The notes beneath the pieces are model-generated. The model had not been told where the DNA came from and did no database searches. It saw only the letters and a list, made by a program, of their open reading frames with translations. Below are positions 48,117 to 59,849 of a DNA stretch of 64,000 nt, piece after piece. This stretch comes from Siphonodentalium dalli (Eukaryota; Mollusca; Scaphopoda; Gadilida; Siphonodentaliidae). The position numbers were made by a program, and so were the translations under genes. The stretch lies in the NCBI GenBank assembly GCA_032622095.1, contig CP136063.1, positions 181,951,956 through 182,015,955 of the forward strand. The letters are read 5' to 3'. Each line of letters begins with the position of its first letter. Within the stretch, counting starts at the first letter, position 1.

Positions 48117-48929
48117 CACATTAATGTAATTCAGTACACCAAAAAACAAAAAAAATAACATGAGTATGTAATGAGATATTCTTTTTCCGGTTATCAAATA
48201 TCTGTGTACTTTCCATTGGGTTAAATAAAACTTCCGGTTAATCGTAGCTATAGTAAACAACTTTCTGGTTGAACTCGATTACGCGAATCCTGGCAGCGCG
48301 CTGATGTATTTGACGTACGTTGTCAATGGCAGCGTGCTTTTTTTTTAAATGTGCATGCTTCAGCGGACAATTCTAGTGAACCTGAAGAGAAAACTAACTA
48401 TTAACTTATTATCTGAAGAAAAAGAATTCCTATGCATATATATGAACAAATTAAATAAAAAATAACAATCTTAAGTTATTTTCCATTATGACAATCCTTA
48501 CACTTGCACGATAATTCTAGCTGTTTGTTCGGTTGTCTCGGATTGTTGATGGGTGGGGACACACTAACTCCCTTTCACCAGCTGTTTGCAAAACACTGTT
48601 GGTATAGAAACAATATCCATAGAAACCAGGAACAAAACATTGTGCAAAAGAACATGGAAGTTGTCTGGAACAAGTGGTTGATCCCCGGAGAGTTGTTGCA
48701 ATTATTCATAATTGCTAGTTCCTGAGTACTGGGAATGTATCGCCCGAACATTGAGATCGATCTTTTAGATTGTTTGGGAGACACAGACACCGCGATGGTT
48801 GTGAGTGGGCACCGGGCCAGTCACGTCATAGTTAATTCCAGATAAAATCAGAAATGAGCACCATCCGTCTGGAAATTACGATGTTGGATCATTGGATGTG
48901 GAATTTGAAATCTCCTGCAGTTGTTCTTG

Positions 48930-49053
48930 TTCAGTATAAGTCAAAAAGCCGTTTATAGAAGCAAGTCTGCTGGTGTATAATTGATGCAATGTTCAGTATG
49001 AGTCAAAAGGCAGTTTATAGAAGCAAGTCTGCTGGTGTATAATTGATGCAACA
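48930..49053 (+). repeat. Tandem duplication, two units of about 61 bp
   Basis: GTTCAGTATAAGTCAAAAAG and AGAAGCAAGTCTGCTGGTG repeat with two or three differences. Bases 49054-49380 show no feature. Confidence 0.85.
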
Positions 49054-49384
49054 TTTGGTGGCTATTAAGGGCGTATATAGCCCATGGTGAAGTGGACGTG
49101 CACTAGCTGGCTAGATGGAACACCTATTGGTATACAAACATGAAATCTTTGTTTTGTTTTGTTTGATTATTTATAGGTATTCATGAGAGTTGTAGCCATG
49201 CGATTTGTGTTGGTTGGTTATCCCGTGGCTGTACGTCGCTATAATCAACTATATATATGGTCATGACTCATATGGCAGTCATATTTAGTGGAGGAGGAAA
49301 GACCGCACAGTGAGTTAAATCAACACAACCCAAATCCAAGCTCGACTCGACAAGAAAGTTATTCGCCGGTTGCACTACATTAAA

Positions 49385-49600
49385 GACCATATGCCAATGC
49401 ATTCTCTTACACATGCTAGTTGGCTAGTTAATGCATTGGCCTAACAATTTTGTGTCAATTTTTCTTACATTCTTTAACAATTTTTATCATTTTTTTCTTA
49501 CATTCTTTAACAATTTTATAATTTTTTATATTTTTTCTTACATTCTTTATCAAGTTCTATCATTTTGTTCTGTTAAGGGTGTCCAACTTATAACTTACAA
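49385..49600. repeat. Degraded relative of the TTAA hairpin element
   Basis: CCAATGCATTCTCTTA at 49393 faces TAATGCATTGGCCTAACAA. Three copies of TTTTCTTACATTCTTTAACA follow, matching the spacer between the two hairpins of the 34.6- and 54.1-kb elements. The ends are lost. Bases 49600-51800 show no gene; a small palindrome (ACTGAGTACGGACGTAAAAT) is at about 50285-50345. Confidence 0.65.
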
Positions 49601-51835
49601 CTTCCGTGCCTTGAACCAGACCATAATACCAAGATAAGGAATTCCATTAGTACCCCGTTGGGTTGGAACTGTTACCTCAACATGTCTGAATATTTGAAAC
49701 TTCCAACCTATATATGGTTGGACGGTCATTCGGTTCAAAATATGTTGATTGAAAGTGGAGAAAAATTCGACTTTTGGTCATAACAAATGGTCATAACCAA
49801 TTTGAAGCCAAATCAGCCTCTTCTCCTAAAAATAAGTTCATATTAAAACTTATTTCAAAACCACAAATAAGCCAATATCGGCATTATTTGCATATGAATA
49901 ACTCTCTATATGAACATAAACCGACTAACCAGGTGTACGCTCCTTTTAACGTGTTTTCACTGTGGCCTGCGCAATGAAACGGAACAACGGGTATAAGTCC
50001 AATATGAACCTATCTGAATATGTAGGTCAGAGAAATCGAACGAGGGTATGTTGGCTAAATATAAACTGGATATAAAAATATTTCGGTATGAAATTTCCAA
50101 CTGATGCTGAGTCAGGAATGGCACTTCCAACTGTATAACATTTTAATCAAAATGTGGGGAGACACCCCAGTCGCCACGTCACTGCCTGCGTCGGTCGGAT
50201 GTGCGAAGCAAATTCACGGTCCCCTTCCATTGAGTGCCACCATGTAGCTGATAATTCCACAACATTGTTAACCTCTTGGATGCTACTGAGTACGGACGTA
50301 AAATGTAAACTGTGTGCTGTACGTCCGTACTGAGTACGGACCTAATTCAACACATTAGCATCGGCCATGATTCATAACTGGAACTCAGAGATTATTACAT
50401 CGGAACAACTGTATCTCGAAGTTTCAAACAGTGTATGATGTCCACGATTGTGAATTATAATAGCCATTCAACTGAGTCAGGTTTATGGTTTTCGTGATAT
50501 TCCCGTTATGTTTTTCCACTGGGAAATGGCAATAACACCAACGCCCCAGCACACGTCGTTATAACGTCATTAGCAGTGAGGAGATTAAGAATTTAAAGAT
50601 GGTCTATCTCTTCTTAAACATGTTTTATATAATTATAGTTTCCGGGGTATCAAATAATAAATGAGTCGAAGACACCTGTTCGGGAACGCTTCTGTTAATT
50701 AATATTGATTTTATATCGACCTATTCTAATATAATGCGACATAATGTGGGACATTTTTTCGTTACTATATTTAGAAAGTTTAGATAGAGTTATGCCGCAA
50801 TCTACCATCCGAACGAACACGAACCGTGAAAAATTCCAAATTAATTGTATGTACATTATTTAAGAAAATTCGAAATAAAATTAAAATTAATTGATATATG
50901 CATTTCCGGACACGGGTCTTCGATTCATATTTATTATTTTATACCCATATGTACTATATGTCCTATATATACTTATTATAGGGAGAGATAGATAATCTTT
51001 AACGGAAGACAATAGATGGTGTACTAGCAGTTTACGTGTCGCTTATGCAATACTTCATATACTCTTATAATTTTGGTTGGCAAAACTTTGGTTATCCACA
51101 TCAACAAGTCTTTTTCTAAGATATCTCCCACTATGCAACACGCGAAACAAAGAGCGCGGGAACTCACGCTAATCGAATCAGAGAGTGTAAAACGTAACAA
51201 CAAGCCTGCGCAGACGAAATACAATTACACGCAGACAGAAAACAGTTTGACTTCCACGGCACACAGCTGGCTAATATCACGATAGGTCCTGTTCGTGCAA
51301 TCGCTATACAACGTGGAGTCCTGGTGTACAGTGCTGTCAGTACACGGAACATTTCTGAATCATACCCGCTGTATATTCACAGACACGAGCATGCTTTAGA
51401 ATGTCAAGGCAATGATGGTATAGTCCAGACACAATGAACGAATACGAGGAGAAATCAGTTGACAAAGAATATTAAGATGAGATACGATGTATGGGTAACT
51501 ACCACCTCCTATGTACGGTGTCTGATGTACACCATCGGAGGTGGCGTCCTGGTTCTGTGTAATAATGCGTAATTAGAAATGAGAACTATTTTTTTGCAAT
51601 TAAATGGTGCGTATGTGAAGGAGAGATATCACTTTACAATGTTGACAACGAAATTCAGAACAAAAACATCCTAATATATCAATAAATAGACATTTGTCAC
51701 TCAATATCATCAAATGTTTATAAAATGGCTTCTCAACCTTGGATTTTCCATTTTCTATTTTGAAAGTACGTGAGTGACCTTTGACCAACAGTTTCGGGTC
51801 AGACTAAGCCACAACAATTAATTACCGTGCGAATA

Positions 51836-52330
51836 TTGGCTGCGGACACACGTACCACAGTAGCGATGGCATAGTAGGTGTGACAATTAATTATGGTAGA
51901 GTTTGGTGACAATTGGTCAACATAATTTATATGCCATAGGGAGTCGTGTCGCGCGCCGCATATTCGCACAGTGAGTCGACTGACCAATTAACCCATTGAG
52001 TTTCACCAAGGTTGATCTCTACTCATTACGTTTAGCCACATTGTATTCTCTACGATACATAAAATTGCACAACCGATCGTCCAGAATTGTCTTGTGTGTT
52101 AGCATTAAAAATATAACATTGCGACAAGACATGCGGTTTGATAAATCATTGAGATGTCGATCTCGACGCTGACAGAGCTTGGAAAAGACTCATTGTGTGA
52201 ATGTGCGGCGGGCGACATGTCTCGCTATGGCACAGGAATATGACGACCAATTGTCACCAAAATTGCACCATAATTAATTGTCACACCTACTATGCCATCG
52301 CTACTGTGATACGTGTGTCCGCAGCCATTG
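51836..52330. repeat. Large foldback with arms of about 140 bp
   Basis: Left-arm words GCGGACACACGTACCACAGT, GATGGCATAGTAGGTGTGAC and GGTGACAATTGGTC recur inverted at 52215-52330 (GTCACACCTACTATGCCATC). About 220 bp of loop lies between. Bases 52340-53700 show no gene; a short tandem (ATTACGGGGCTA...) is at about 53310. Confidence 0.8.
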
Positions 52331-53710
52331 TCAATTTCACTGTGGCGCAATTTTAGACATATGTTCAGTGATACATAATGAGGAAGTTTTTTTTTTGTTT
52401 GTTAAAGAATGTCTTCATTGGACCGCAATTTCTACATCACACATATTTTTTTAAAGAACCCGATTAAAAAAATATATTTAACATTCAAAGAACATGACAA
52501 TTGTATGTGTTACTATTCATTGGGGAAATCCCATGATTATGATTGTACATCATAGTTTATTTCGCTTTGTTACCATTACAACTCGCATATCACATTATGC
52601 ATCAGAACAGTAGTATGTAAAAGAACAATTTTGGGGTGGTCCACTCAAATAGAGGGCAATCAACTGGAATTGGGCCACAGTGTTAAGAGGATGTGGTGGT
52701 CAGCTTTAACTTGGTCACGTTTTGTGAACCCATGACCCATAACTCAACAGCCCAATTTTTCATTGATCAACAGGTATGACATGAAAATTCTCAAATAAAG
52801 AAAATTATGTATGGGTAGTTGATTTCTAAATGAAAATACTAACTAAATTTCACGAATCAAGAATAATTAAGTATCCTCTCATGATCTTCAGATATAATAT
52901 CATGGATATATGAACTGCACTTTTGAAAAGAATCTATTTTACAGAAGTTATTGGTATCTGAAAATAGTGAAATATTAAATATTTTTCATGCTATAAAAGT
53001 GAATTAAATGAGGTTATAAAATAGAATGGTTGTTTCTTAAATATAGTGCCACAATAGTCATTTGTACAAAATTTCACGAAGAAATTCCTGACAGATTTTG
53101 AGAATATCCATTTTGAAATTCCAGGAAAATTTGGCAAAATGTGCGTCTGACCCTTAAATCGGTTATTATGGAATGTAACACGAACTATGATGCTTGCATC
53201 TTTGTATTTGTAATTTGGCACAACTTTCGGTCGCTGAAAGACGTGAGTCCTCAGAGTCGTTATTTCGTGGGACAATCTGGATTCAGAATTCGAAACCGAT
53301 TACGGGGCTACATCGAGATTACGGGGCTAAATCGAGATTACACGGATTCTAGGTCAGATTTTGAAATCCACGTGGTCGCCGGTGCTAGGTTTAATGTTCT
53401 TCCAGCGTCAAACATGGCTCATGTATTTGGCAGAAGTATAATTTGTATCTTAACTTTATAATGTTCATATTTGTTGTGAAAGTTATGCTATGTGTATATA
53501 CATGGCACCTACTTAGCTACCAATCCGACTTAATCGCATCTTTATTTCAAGTTAAAGTGTGTTTATTGATGAGGGCAAGCATTTCCGATGTGTACTTCTC
53601 CCATGCAGTCAGTCCTTAACACATAATGTGTATAACGCTAAACAGCCTGGATTATATGTTGTAATCTTGCTGAAACTTCTTGTTTTAATTTCGTCAATGT
53701 CCGTGAGATA

Positions 53711-53887
53711 ATGGAAACGCTGGGAGAGCGTGTGTATTCACATCAACATGTCCATATGAATGTCACCAGTAACATGTACACCACCGTCGCTAGCGGAGAT
53801 ATTGGATTTCAGGAATCATTGTCTGACGGATATAATACCCCTGACTGTACGGCGTTTGATTACGAAGGCCCCGACTGTGATATATGA
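53711..53887 (+). CDS. Unassigned small reading frame, possible terminal exon
   Basis: 58 codons from ATG at 53711 to TGA at 53885-53887. The text is protein-like: METLGERVYSHQHVHMNVTS, then MYTTVASGDIGFQESLSDGY, then CTAFDYEGPDCDI. Repeated Tyr in acidic or polar context resembles a cytoplasmic tail. The frame stays open upstream to about 53643, and a T-rich tract ending in GTGAG/ATA at 53708 might be an acceptor. I recognise no family and see no neighbour exon. It is on the opposite strand to the PDZ gene. Confidence 0.25.
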   Translation: METLGERVYSHQHVHMNVTSNMYTTVASGDIGFQESLSDGYNTPDCTAFDYEGPDCDI

Positions 53888-54142
53888 AAGTTTGATATGA
53901 ACGAGGTATGTGAGTATCGATCTAGATCCGGCTATTGCAATCGTCCGGAAATTATACCAACAGCAGGTATCACAGGAATTAATCGCTATGTCGAAAAGAC
54001 GAAACCTCACACGCCATGATAGATTTAACATGTTGCCAATTCATGCAATTGGTCAGCGAGCAATGATTCAAATGAAGCATCAACCATCTTGACTGCTCTC
54101 ACCAGGCAGATATCATTGCGGTGATGATTTTGGTAACGATGG

Positions 54143-54541
54143 TTAACCCTTTACCCAACAGAAGGGCCCTGTGCCAATGCATTCTCTTATATATGCGAGT
54201 CGACCATAGGTCGCCTCGCATATATAAGAGAATGCATTGGCTTAACACATTAAAAATTATAAAATTGTTAAAGAATGTAAGAAATTTTTTTAAAAGTGTT
54301 AAAAAAAAGATTTTTCTTAGGCCAATGCATTCTCTTATATATGCGAGGCGACCTATGGTCGACTCGCATATATAAGAGAATGCATTGGCACAGGGCTAAC
54401 TGTAACTATCACAATGTGGTCAAGGAGCCGGTTCCAATGATATCCATATTTGTATGGTTCTATTGAGACAGACCGAAGATATTTTAGGCTGTTGAAGCTT
54501 TATTTGGCCGGTTTTGGCCGGTTTGTTGGGCAAAGGGTTAA
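54143..54541. mobile_element. TTAA-flanked MITE-like element, 399 bp, copy 2 (inverted)
   Basis: Reverse-complement counterpart of 34592-34991; by eye only a few percent of bases differ, including one change in an end (TGTTGGGCAAAGGG). TTAA at 54143-54146 and 54538-54541. It has the same two hairpins. Confidence 0.88.
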
Positions 54542-54917
54542 ATGGTATACTCTCGGGTTCCAGTACTGGTATATATATAGTACTTTCCAACTGGATAACA
54601 TGCAGAGTAGCGTATAGGTCTGTTTGGGTAAGTGGGTAGTAATATGTCTGTTAAATTTGCTCCAAAACAAAGCGTACGTGTATGAGACCACGTTGTTCAA
54701 TATACACCAAATAAGTTCATCGAGATAGCCATGAATATGTTCATATCTTAAGACAGATTATTCAGAGCTTTACGTTTTTCATCATGTCAACTGAATCTCG
54801 TGGACAGTACTGCATGAATCGGAACAAATTAAATGATAATACATGTATGTGGCCGTACAAGTCTGATCTGATATATATATATCAAAATATTTTAGATAAA
54901 CCATTAAGAAATGAATG

Positions 54918-55060
54918 TAGTGTGTGTGTGAGGGTGTGTGTGTGTGTGTGAGAGAGATGGTGTGTGTGCATGTGTGTGTGAGGGTGAGAGAGGGTGTGTG
55001 TGTGAGGGTGAGGGTGAGTGTGTGTGTGAGGGTGAGGGTGTGTGTGTGTATGTGTGTGCT
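54918..55060 (+). repeat. (GT)n / GTGAGG microsatellite
   Basis: Alternating GTGTGTGTGA and GGGTGAGGGTG tracts. Open frames on both strands across it are composition artefacts. Confidence 0.95.
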
Positions 55061-55144
55061 ACTGAGGGTTATTGGTCCCCCCCCCCCAACGACCACAGCA
55101 CCGTATCCCGCAATGGCACACAAACACTCAACATTATTAGTTAC

Positions 55145-55305
55145 GCTGTCTGTTCACGTAGTACGGGTTTTTATCTGCCCAAAGCCAGCCGTATCCCATG
55201 AGGCCGAAGGGTTTTTACCTACCCGAAGCCAGCCGTATTCGGCCGAATGGGATACGGCTGGCTTCGGGTATGTAAAAACGCGTACTACGTGAAAAGACAC
55301 GGGGT
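55145..55305. repeat. Foldback element
   Basis: Arms TTCACGTAGTACGGGTTTTT and AAAACGCGTACTACGTGAAA flank an inner triple repeat of AGCCAGCCGTAT in both orientations. Confidence 0.8.
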
Positions 55306-55567
55306 GACGATTTTATCTATTGACCTTAACATTAGAATCAAATCAAGATATCCCTTCTTTTCCCCATATAGAAATAAATAACGAAATTTGAACCTAATAT
55401 TTCAGTATTTGTTCATATTGAACTACATAAAGAACAAATTCATGTACAGTTTGATATTTTTACCATAACAACATATTTCACCATAAATAACTGAACACAA
55501 ATTGAATTGTCACAAATATTAACAAATATTAATATCACACTCCTGACTCATATTGAAACTGAAACCT

Positions 55568-55652
55568 TGTGTGGTCAACATCGAACCCCGTGATATTTAT
55601 GTGTGGTTCCCAGAAATATCATGGGGTTCGATGTTGACCACACATTATCTTG
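55568..55652. repeat. Foldback element
   Basis: TGTGTGGTCAACATCGAACC and GGTTCGATGTTGACCACACA are perfect arms around a loop of about 35 bases. Bases 55660-56150 and 56370-57230 hold no gene. Confidence 0.85.
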
Positions 55653-56158
55653 TGTAGCTATCGACCAATCAAATGGAAGAGAGCATATAGTCAATAGATA
55701 AATTCATTTCTTATATTTATATAGCTTGTTGATGATTTATTCCTGTAAAAAGCTGAGGGTATTCTTATTTATTTTCACAAAATCTGCCAATAATTTGAGG
55801 CTATAGCCCACACAGCACATCAACTCAGCCCAATATAAGATTTAAAAGCACTTAGCAACAATACCGTGATCGATATAAATAACAGGCTTCAGATGCAATT
55901 CGTTGAACTTTGAAAAGCACGTCCAATTATTCTGCTGACCGATTTTTATAAATTAGGTCAGTATAGGTCAACAACTTGTGATGTCGTGTTCGTGTTATAC
56001 GGTCTGTGTTATTGGGGTATGGAACGAGTGACCCATTTGGCAGTTGACCAATCACCGAACAGTGACCTTCATCAAGTGAAACACAATATCATGTGTATCG
56101 GACCAAACAAACACGAACAGCAAATCTCGTCTGGAGCCGAAATAAAACAAGCATACAG

Positions 56159-56366
56159 TAATGCCCTAAATAATCGACTCCTTAACCACAGCAGAATTAT
56201 TGGTAATTTTTCAGAATTTAGTCGGAAATATGGCTTGTTGCCATTCATAGGAAAGCTCTCGATGAGAGCTTTCCGATGAATGGAAACAAGCCATATTTCC
56301 GACTTAATCCTGAAAAGTTACCCATAAGTCTGCTGTGGTTAAGAAGTCGATTATTCGGGGCGTTAC
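56159..56366. repeat. Palindromic element, copy 2
   Basis: AATCGACTCCTTAACCACAG, GAAATATGGCTTGTTGCCAT and an AGCTCTCGATGAGAGCT centre, with inverted copies to 56366. It shares both arms with 46183-46341 but has a longer loop. Confidence 0.85.
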
Positions 56367-57239
56367 TGGAGCAAGTGTGAAGTATACCTATTGGATATCT
56401 ATACACATCCAAGAAGTATACCAAATAACCATCAGTATATAGGTCATCCGTTCGCTGGTAACATGCTGTGATTTGACCAGTCTCATTCGGACTACTATAG
56501 TGCAAATAGCACAATAATGGTGGTAAATCTCTATTATGGGAGAGCGCCTGTGCAACTCTTAGAACACATCTAACATCAAAGATCTCATTAAGATTCGACA
56601 CGTGTTATGATTGCGATCAAAGTTCGGAAGCTGGATTGCGCTGGCGGCGTCGGTTCGTTTTTGTGTGGGTTGATTTGATTTTTTTGTAATAAGTCATTCG
56701 ACTCAAACTGAACACAAGAGGAAACATCTGGTGTTGGTTATAAACTATAAAATGTTTGTGTTTAGTGTGCCGATGAGTTTACAATTCCGACAAGTTGTTG
56801 ACCCAGAATGAAGAATGTACCGAGAGTATATGTGTTATTGGCAGAATGTACCGATGTTTTGGTGATGACTTCGGCTTATGGTATGTTATAACAGCAACTA
56901 CTCCAAGGATTATATATATTTATAAAACAATATCTAATCGGGGTTCACGATTTGGTATATAATGGTATTCAATCTACATAACACGTGCCACGCGATGTTC
57001 GATTGTTTATCAGAATATAGTTAAAATATCATCTAACCGGAAAGGGGATAAACGGAGCCAACTAGCCACTACTAAATATAGTTATTTCAGAAATATTCCT
57101 TCCTGATTATATTGACTAAATACGGAGATATTCAGAAATAATTTTTTTTTTTTTAATTTTGTGGTTAATTTTCTCAATATTCATTTGCAATTATGAGAAC
57201 AAAGCATCAACCAATCAATCGCCCCTCACACCGGAGACG

Positions 57240-57560
57240 GTTTTTTTAAAAGATACGGGCGGCGTTGGTGGTGGGTATGCTGTTAAAATATTCAGCTCCG
57301 TCAAAAACCGCCATAAACAGAAAGAATAGTACAATATAGACAGACTTTGTTGTTATACCAATCAGAAATATGGCATAAACCGTATGTTATATATGTTGTC
57401 AAATGTTTTTTCCTTTGTTATGTAAACAAAAGCATAAAACATTACAGAATCTGGCTTTTGTTTAGCTCCGGATATGGTAAACATAAAGAGCGTTATTTGT
57501 TACTGTTTTCCTGATATGGAAACAATAAATAGCGTTTATATCATTTGTGTGTGATTAACC
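57240..57560 (+). repeat. Interspersed repeat, direct partner of 61248-61560
   Basis: GGTGGGTATGCTGTTAAAAT, GTCAAAAACCGCCATAAACA, CAGACTTTGTTGTTATACC and AAACATAAAGAGCGTT recur in order at 61248-61560. Confidence 0.75.
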
Positions 57561-57585
57561 AATAGAATTGCGATATGTTATGTAA

Positions 57586-57650
57586 ACAGAAGCAAAACTT
57601 CTGTAACAGAAGCAAAACTTCTGTTAACAGAAGCAAAACTTCTGTAACAC
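57586..57650 (+). repeat. Three tandem mini-palindromes, AGAAGCAAAACTTCTGT
   Basis: Three units of about 20 bp, each able to form a 5-bp-stem hairpin AGAAG...CTTCT, separated by AAC or TAAC. Confidence 0.9.
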
Positions 57651-57718
57651 GAGAAGGCTCTTGTTTACGTGCACCATCGTACGTCTTGACGACAATATAC
57701 TATTTACGCACTGATTAT

Positions 57719-58223
57719 AGTCCAGGAGATCGACCCCAAGAAATAACAAATGTTGCTCATTTTGACGGACAAGTGCTATCCGGTCTAATTTTGTAGTAAA
57801 ATATATGTAGATTACGAAAATCCATGATAGCAGTGGTGAATTTGTAGCTTAATTGGCGAAAAACGTGTTTTTATTGACCTACCCGACGACCGAAAATGAA
57901 AGAATTTTCCGGCGACATCATAGTGCTACTAGTAGTCCGGGAGCTAATATGGGTACCCTTGCACCCCCTGGGACTTAACTTCTCCCCACTCATTTTGTTC
58001 CTTATTATGTCCTTCAACTTTTAAGCAATGTTAACAACAAAAAAAAGTGCCCGTATAGACTCCAGACAAAATGGCGTCCATCATGGCCGCCGTTTTTCAG
58101 ACCAGACCCTAAGTCAGTTTTATGCAAATTATAGCGGTGAAAATCTTGTAAAATGTATACAAATGTACATATTTTCGTGAAGCAAAGACATAATGTCACT
58201 TTTTTTGGGCAAAATTGAAACTC
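57719..58223 (+). repeat. Inverted duplication, left arm
   Basis: AGTCCAGGAGATCGACCCCA at 57719 through GGGCAAAATTGAAACT at 58223 pairs with 62345-62013. By eye nearly every base agrees in the two matching parts. The left arm has about 170 extra bases (about 57911-58078). A diverged partial copy follows at 58238. Confidence 0.88.
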
Positions 58224-58369
58224 CTATTATACTCAACATAGTCCAGGAGATCGGGAGGTAGTGCTGCTCATATTGACGGACAAGCTGCGACCATGTTATT
58301 TTTAATGTTTTAGGTATGGTAATGAAGAAAAATCATGATAGCAAGAACAAATTTGTAGCCTTCTTTGTT

Positions 58370-59230
58370 TTTTTTTCGATTTTTTGGGCATTTTTCGACA
58401 TTTTAAGCCCAAATTTTCATTTTTTTTTTCAATGTGTAAAGATTTCTTTTTAGTATGATTTTGGTGATTAAGTTGAATAGTAATTGTGTTTAATGTTAAA
58501 TAACTAATTTTGCTAAAAAAATTGAAGAATTTCAATGTTTTTTTCTTCCAATTTTTTACCATTTTTTTTTACTTTTTTACGCAAAATCGTCCAAATTGCA
58601 ACCATTTCATCTTAGTATGATTTTAAGGTTAAATTCACCATCATCATTTTAATATTGTTAAATAATTTACAACTTGGCTTCTACAATGTTTTTAAATGGA
58701 TTTAAGAAGGTTTCTACTTGTTTTCTAAGTTGAGGGGGGGGGGGGGGGTCTAATTCAAATCCAATTAAACATTGTACTGTTCAAAATTAGATAAATTCCC
58801 TACGGCGTATGGTAGATATACGTAACTAGTTTTCAAAACGTATACATATGCATTTCTATCCTGTGCGTTATGCACGCGAGTCGGGATTTTACAAATTAAA
58901 TTATGATGAAAAACCCTGAATTTTGGGTGTGGTCACATTTGTGGTCATAATATTCCGATTAGAGAGTGGATGGACATGGGGCATGCGACATTGTGCAGTA
59001 TATATGTATATAACAAGCATGACATGAGACATTAGTATCTTTCTACTAAACTGTGCTTCCAGAGTTATCAGGAATCGAGTATCGGTGTTATTTCTTACCC
59101 CCAAAAAATTGTCAATTTTAAAACGCGGTATGTGGGTCAAAGGACCACTGGGAGATAATAGGATGTCCAATAACTCCTATATTTCTATCGTATCACAGTA
59201 AAGCTTTTTTTTGTAAAATTGGCGCGGTTT
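58370..59230. other. AT-rich sequence without gene
   Basis: Long T and A runs (58365-58560), a G run of about 16 at 58735, and no codon structure. A short open frame on the minus strand near 58302-58562 is lysine-rich because of poly-T and is not credible. Confidence 0.7.
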
Positions 59231-59264
59231 ACACGATCAAAGTTCAATTTTCTTTACAATTATA

Positions 59265-59718
59265 TGTTACAAGCAACTAATTATATAGAGTTACGCTTCT
59301 TGAAACTCGAGTCAGCATAACAAAAAAATCTGGCTGCTGATTGGTTGATTATCATTGAGGGAAATATCCCTAATCGGGAACAGAAAATCATAGCCTACAT
59401 AAATATGGCGATCGTGTATGTTTAGATGTCAAGGAAGAGTCTGGTGGTGTCCAGATGTTACGGAAGGGGTCTGGATATGTTTATGCTGCTGATTTTTGTG
59501 CAGTAAATGGGGTAGTTGTGGAAATGCAAGATTATCGTTTGAAAAACAATTCCGAAAAGGGCGCGTTTGTTGTAACACACTTGTGCAGCGGGATGACGTT
59601 CTAAGGGAAAATTGACCACTTGAAGTTCAAATAGGCTTAACACATAGCCGGCGAGACTTTTAGTTAACACTGTCGCCTACAGCTGTCGCCTATGGAAAAT
59701 AATTAGGTGTTTGTAACC
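59265..59718. mobile_element. MITE-like element, copy 2 (GGTTACAA ends)
   Basis: Inverted relative of 30430-30891. Shared words include GTTACAAGCAACTAATTATA, GATTATCATTGAGGGAAAT and GAAAATTGACCACTTGAAGT. Its right end reads TTGTAACC. Confidence 0.75.
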
Positions 59719-59849
59719 TATAGATACGAAGCTTCGGTACATTAATTATTATTCATATATTACTATATTTAAGTCATATTTATGCATACAGTCGGCGTCG
59801 AAACAAAAACATGAATGTACCGATTATTCGTGACATTCAAGTTAAATGT

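Noticed and set aside
48575-48790. Minus-strand frame considered as a possible upstream exon of the PDZ gene
   Set aside because: No PDZ-like text, no matching phase, and an overlapping plus-strand frame is equally open.
53141-53461. 106-codon plus-strand frame
   Set aside because: Contains a short tandem repeat (ATTACGGGGCTA) and shows no domain or splice context.
54782-55292. Open frames over the GTGAGG microsatellite
   Set aside because: Open on both strands because of dinucleotide composition; no domain.
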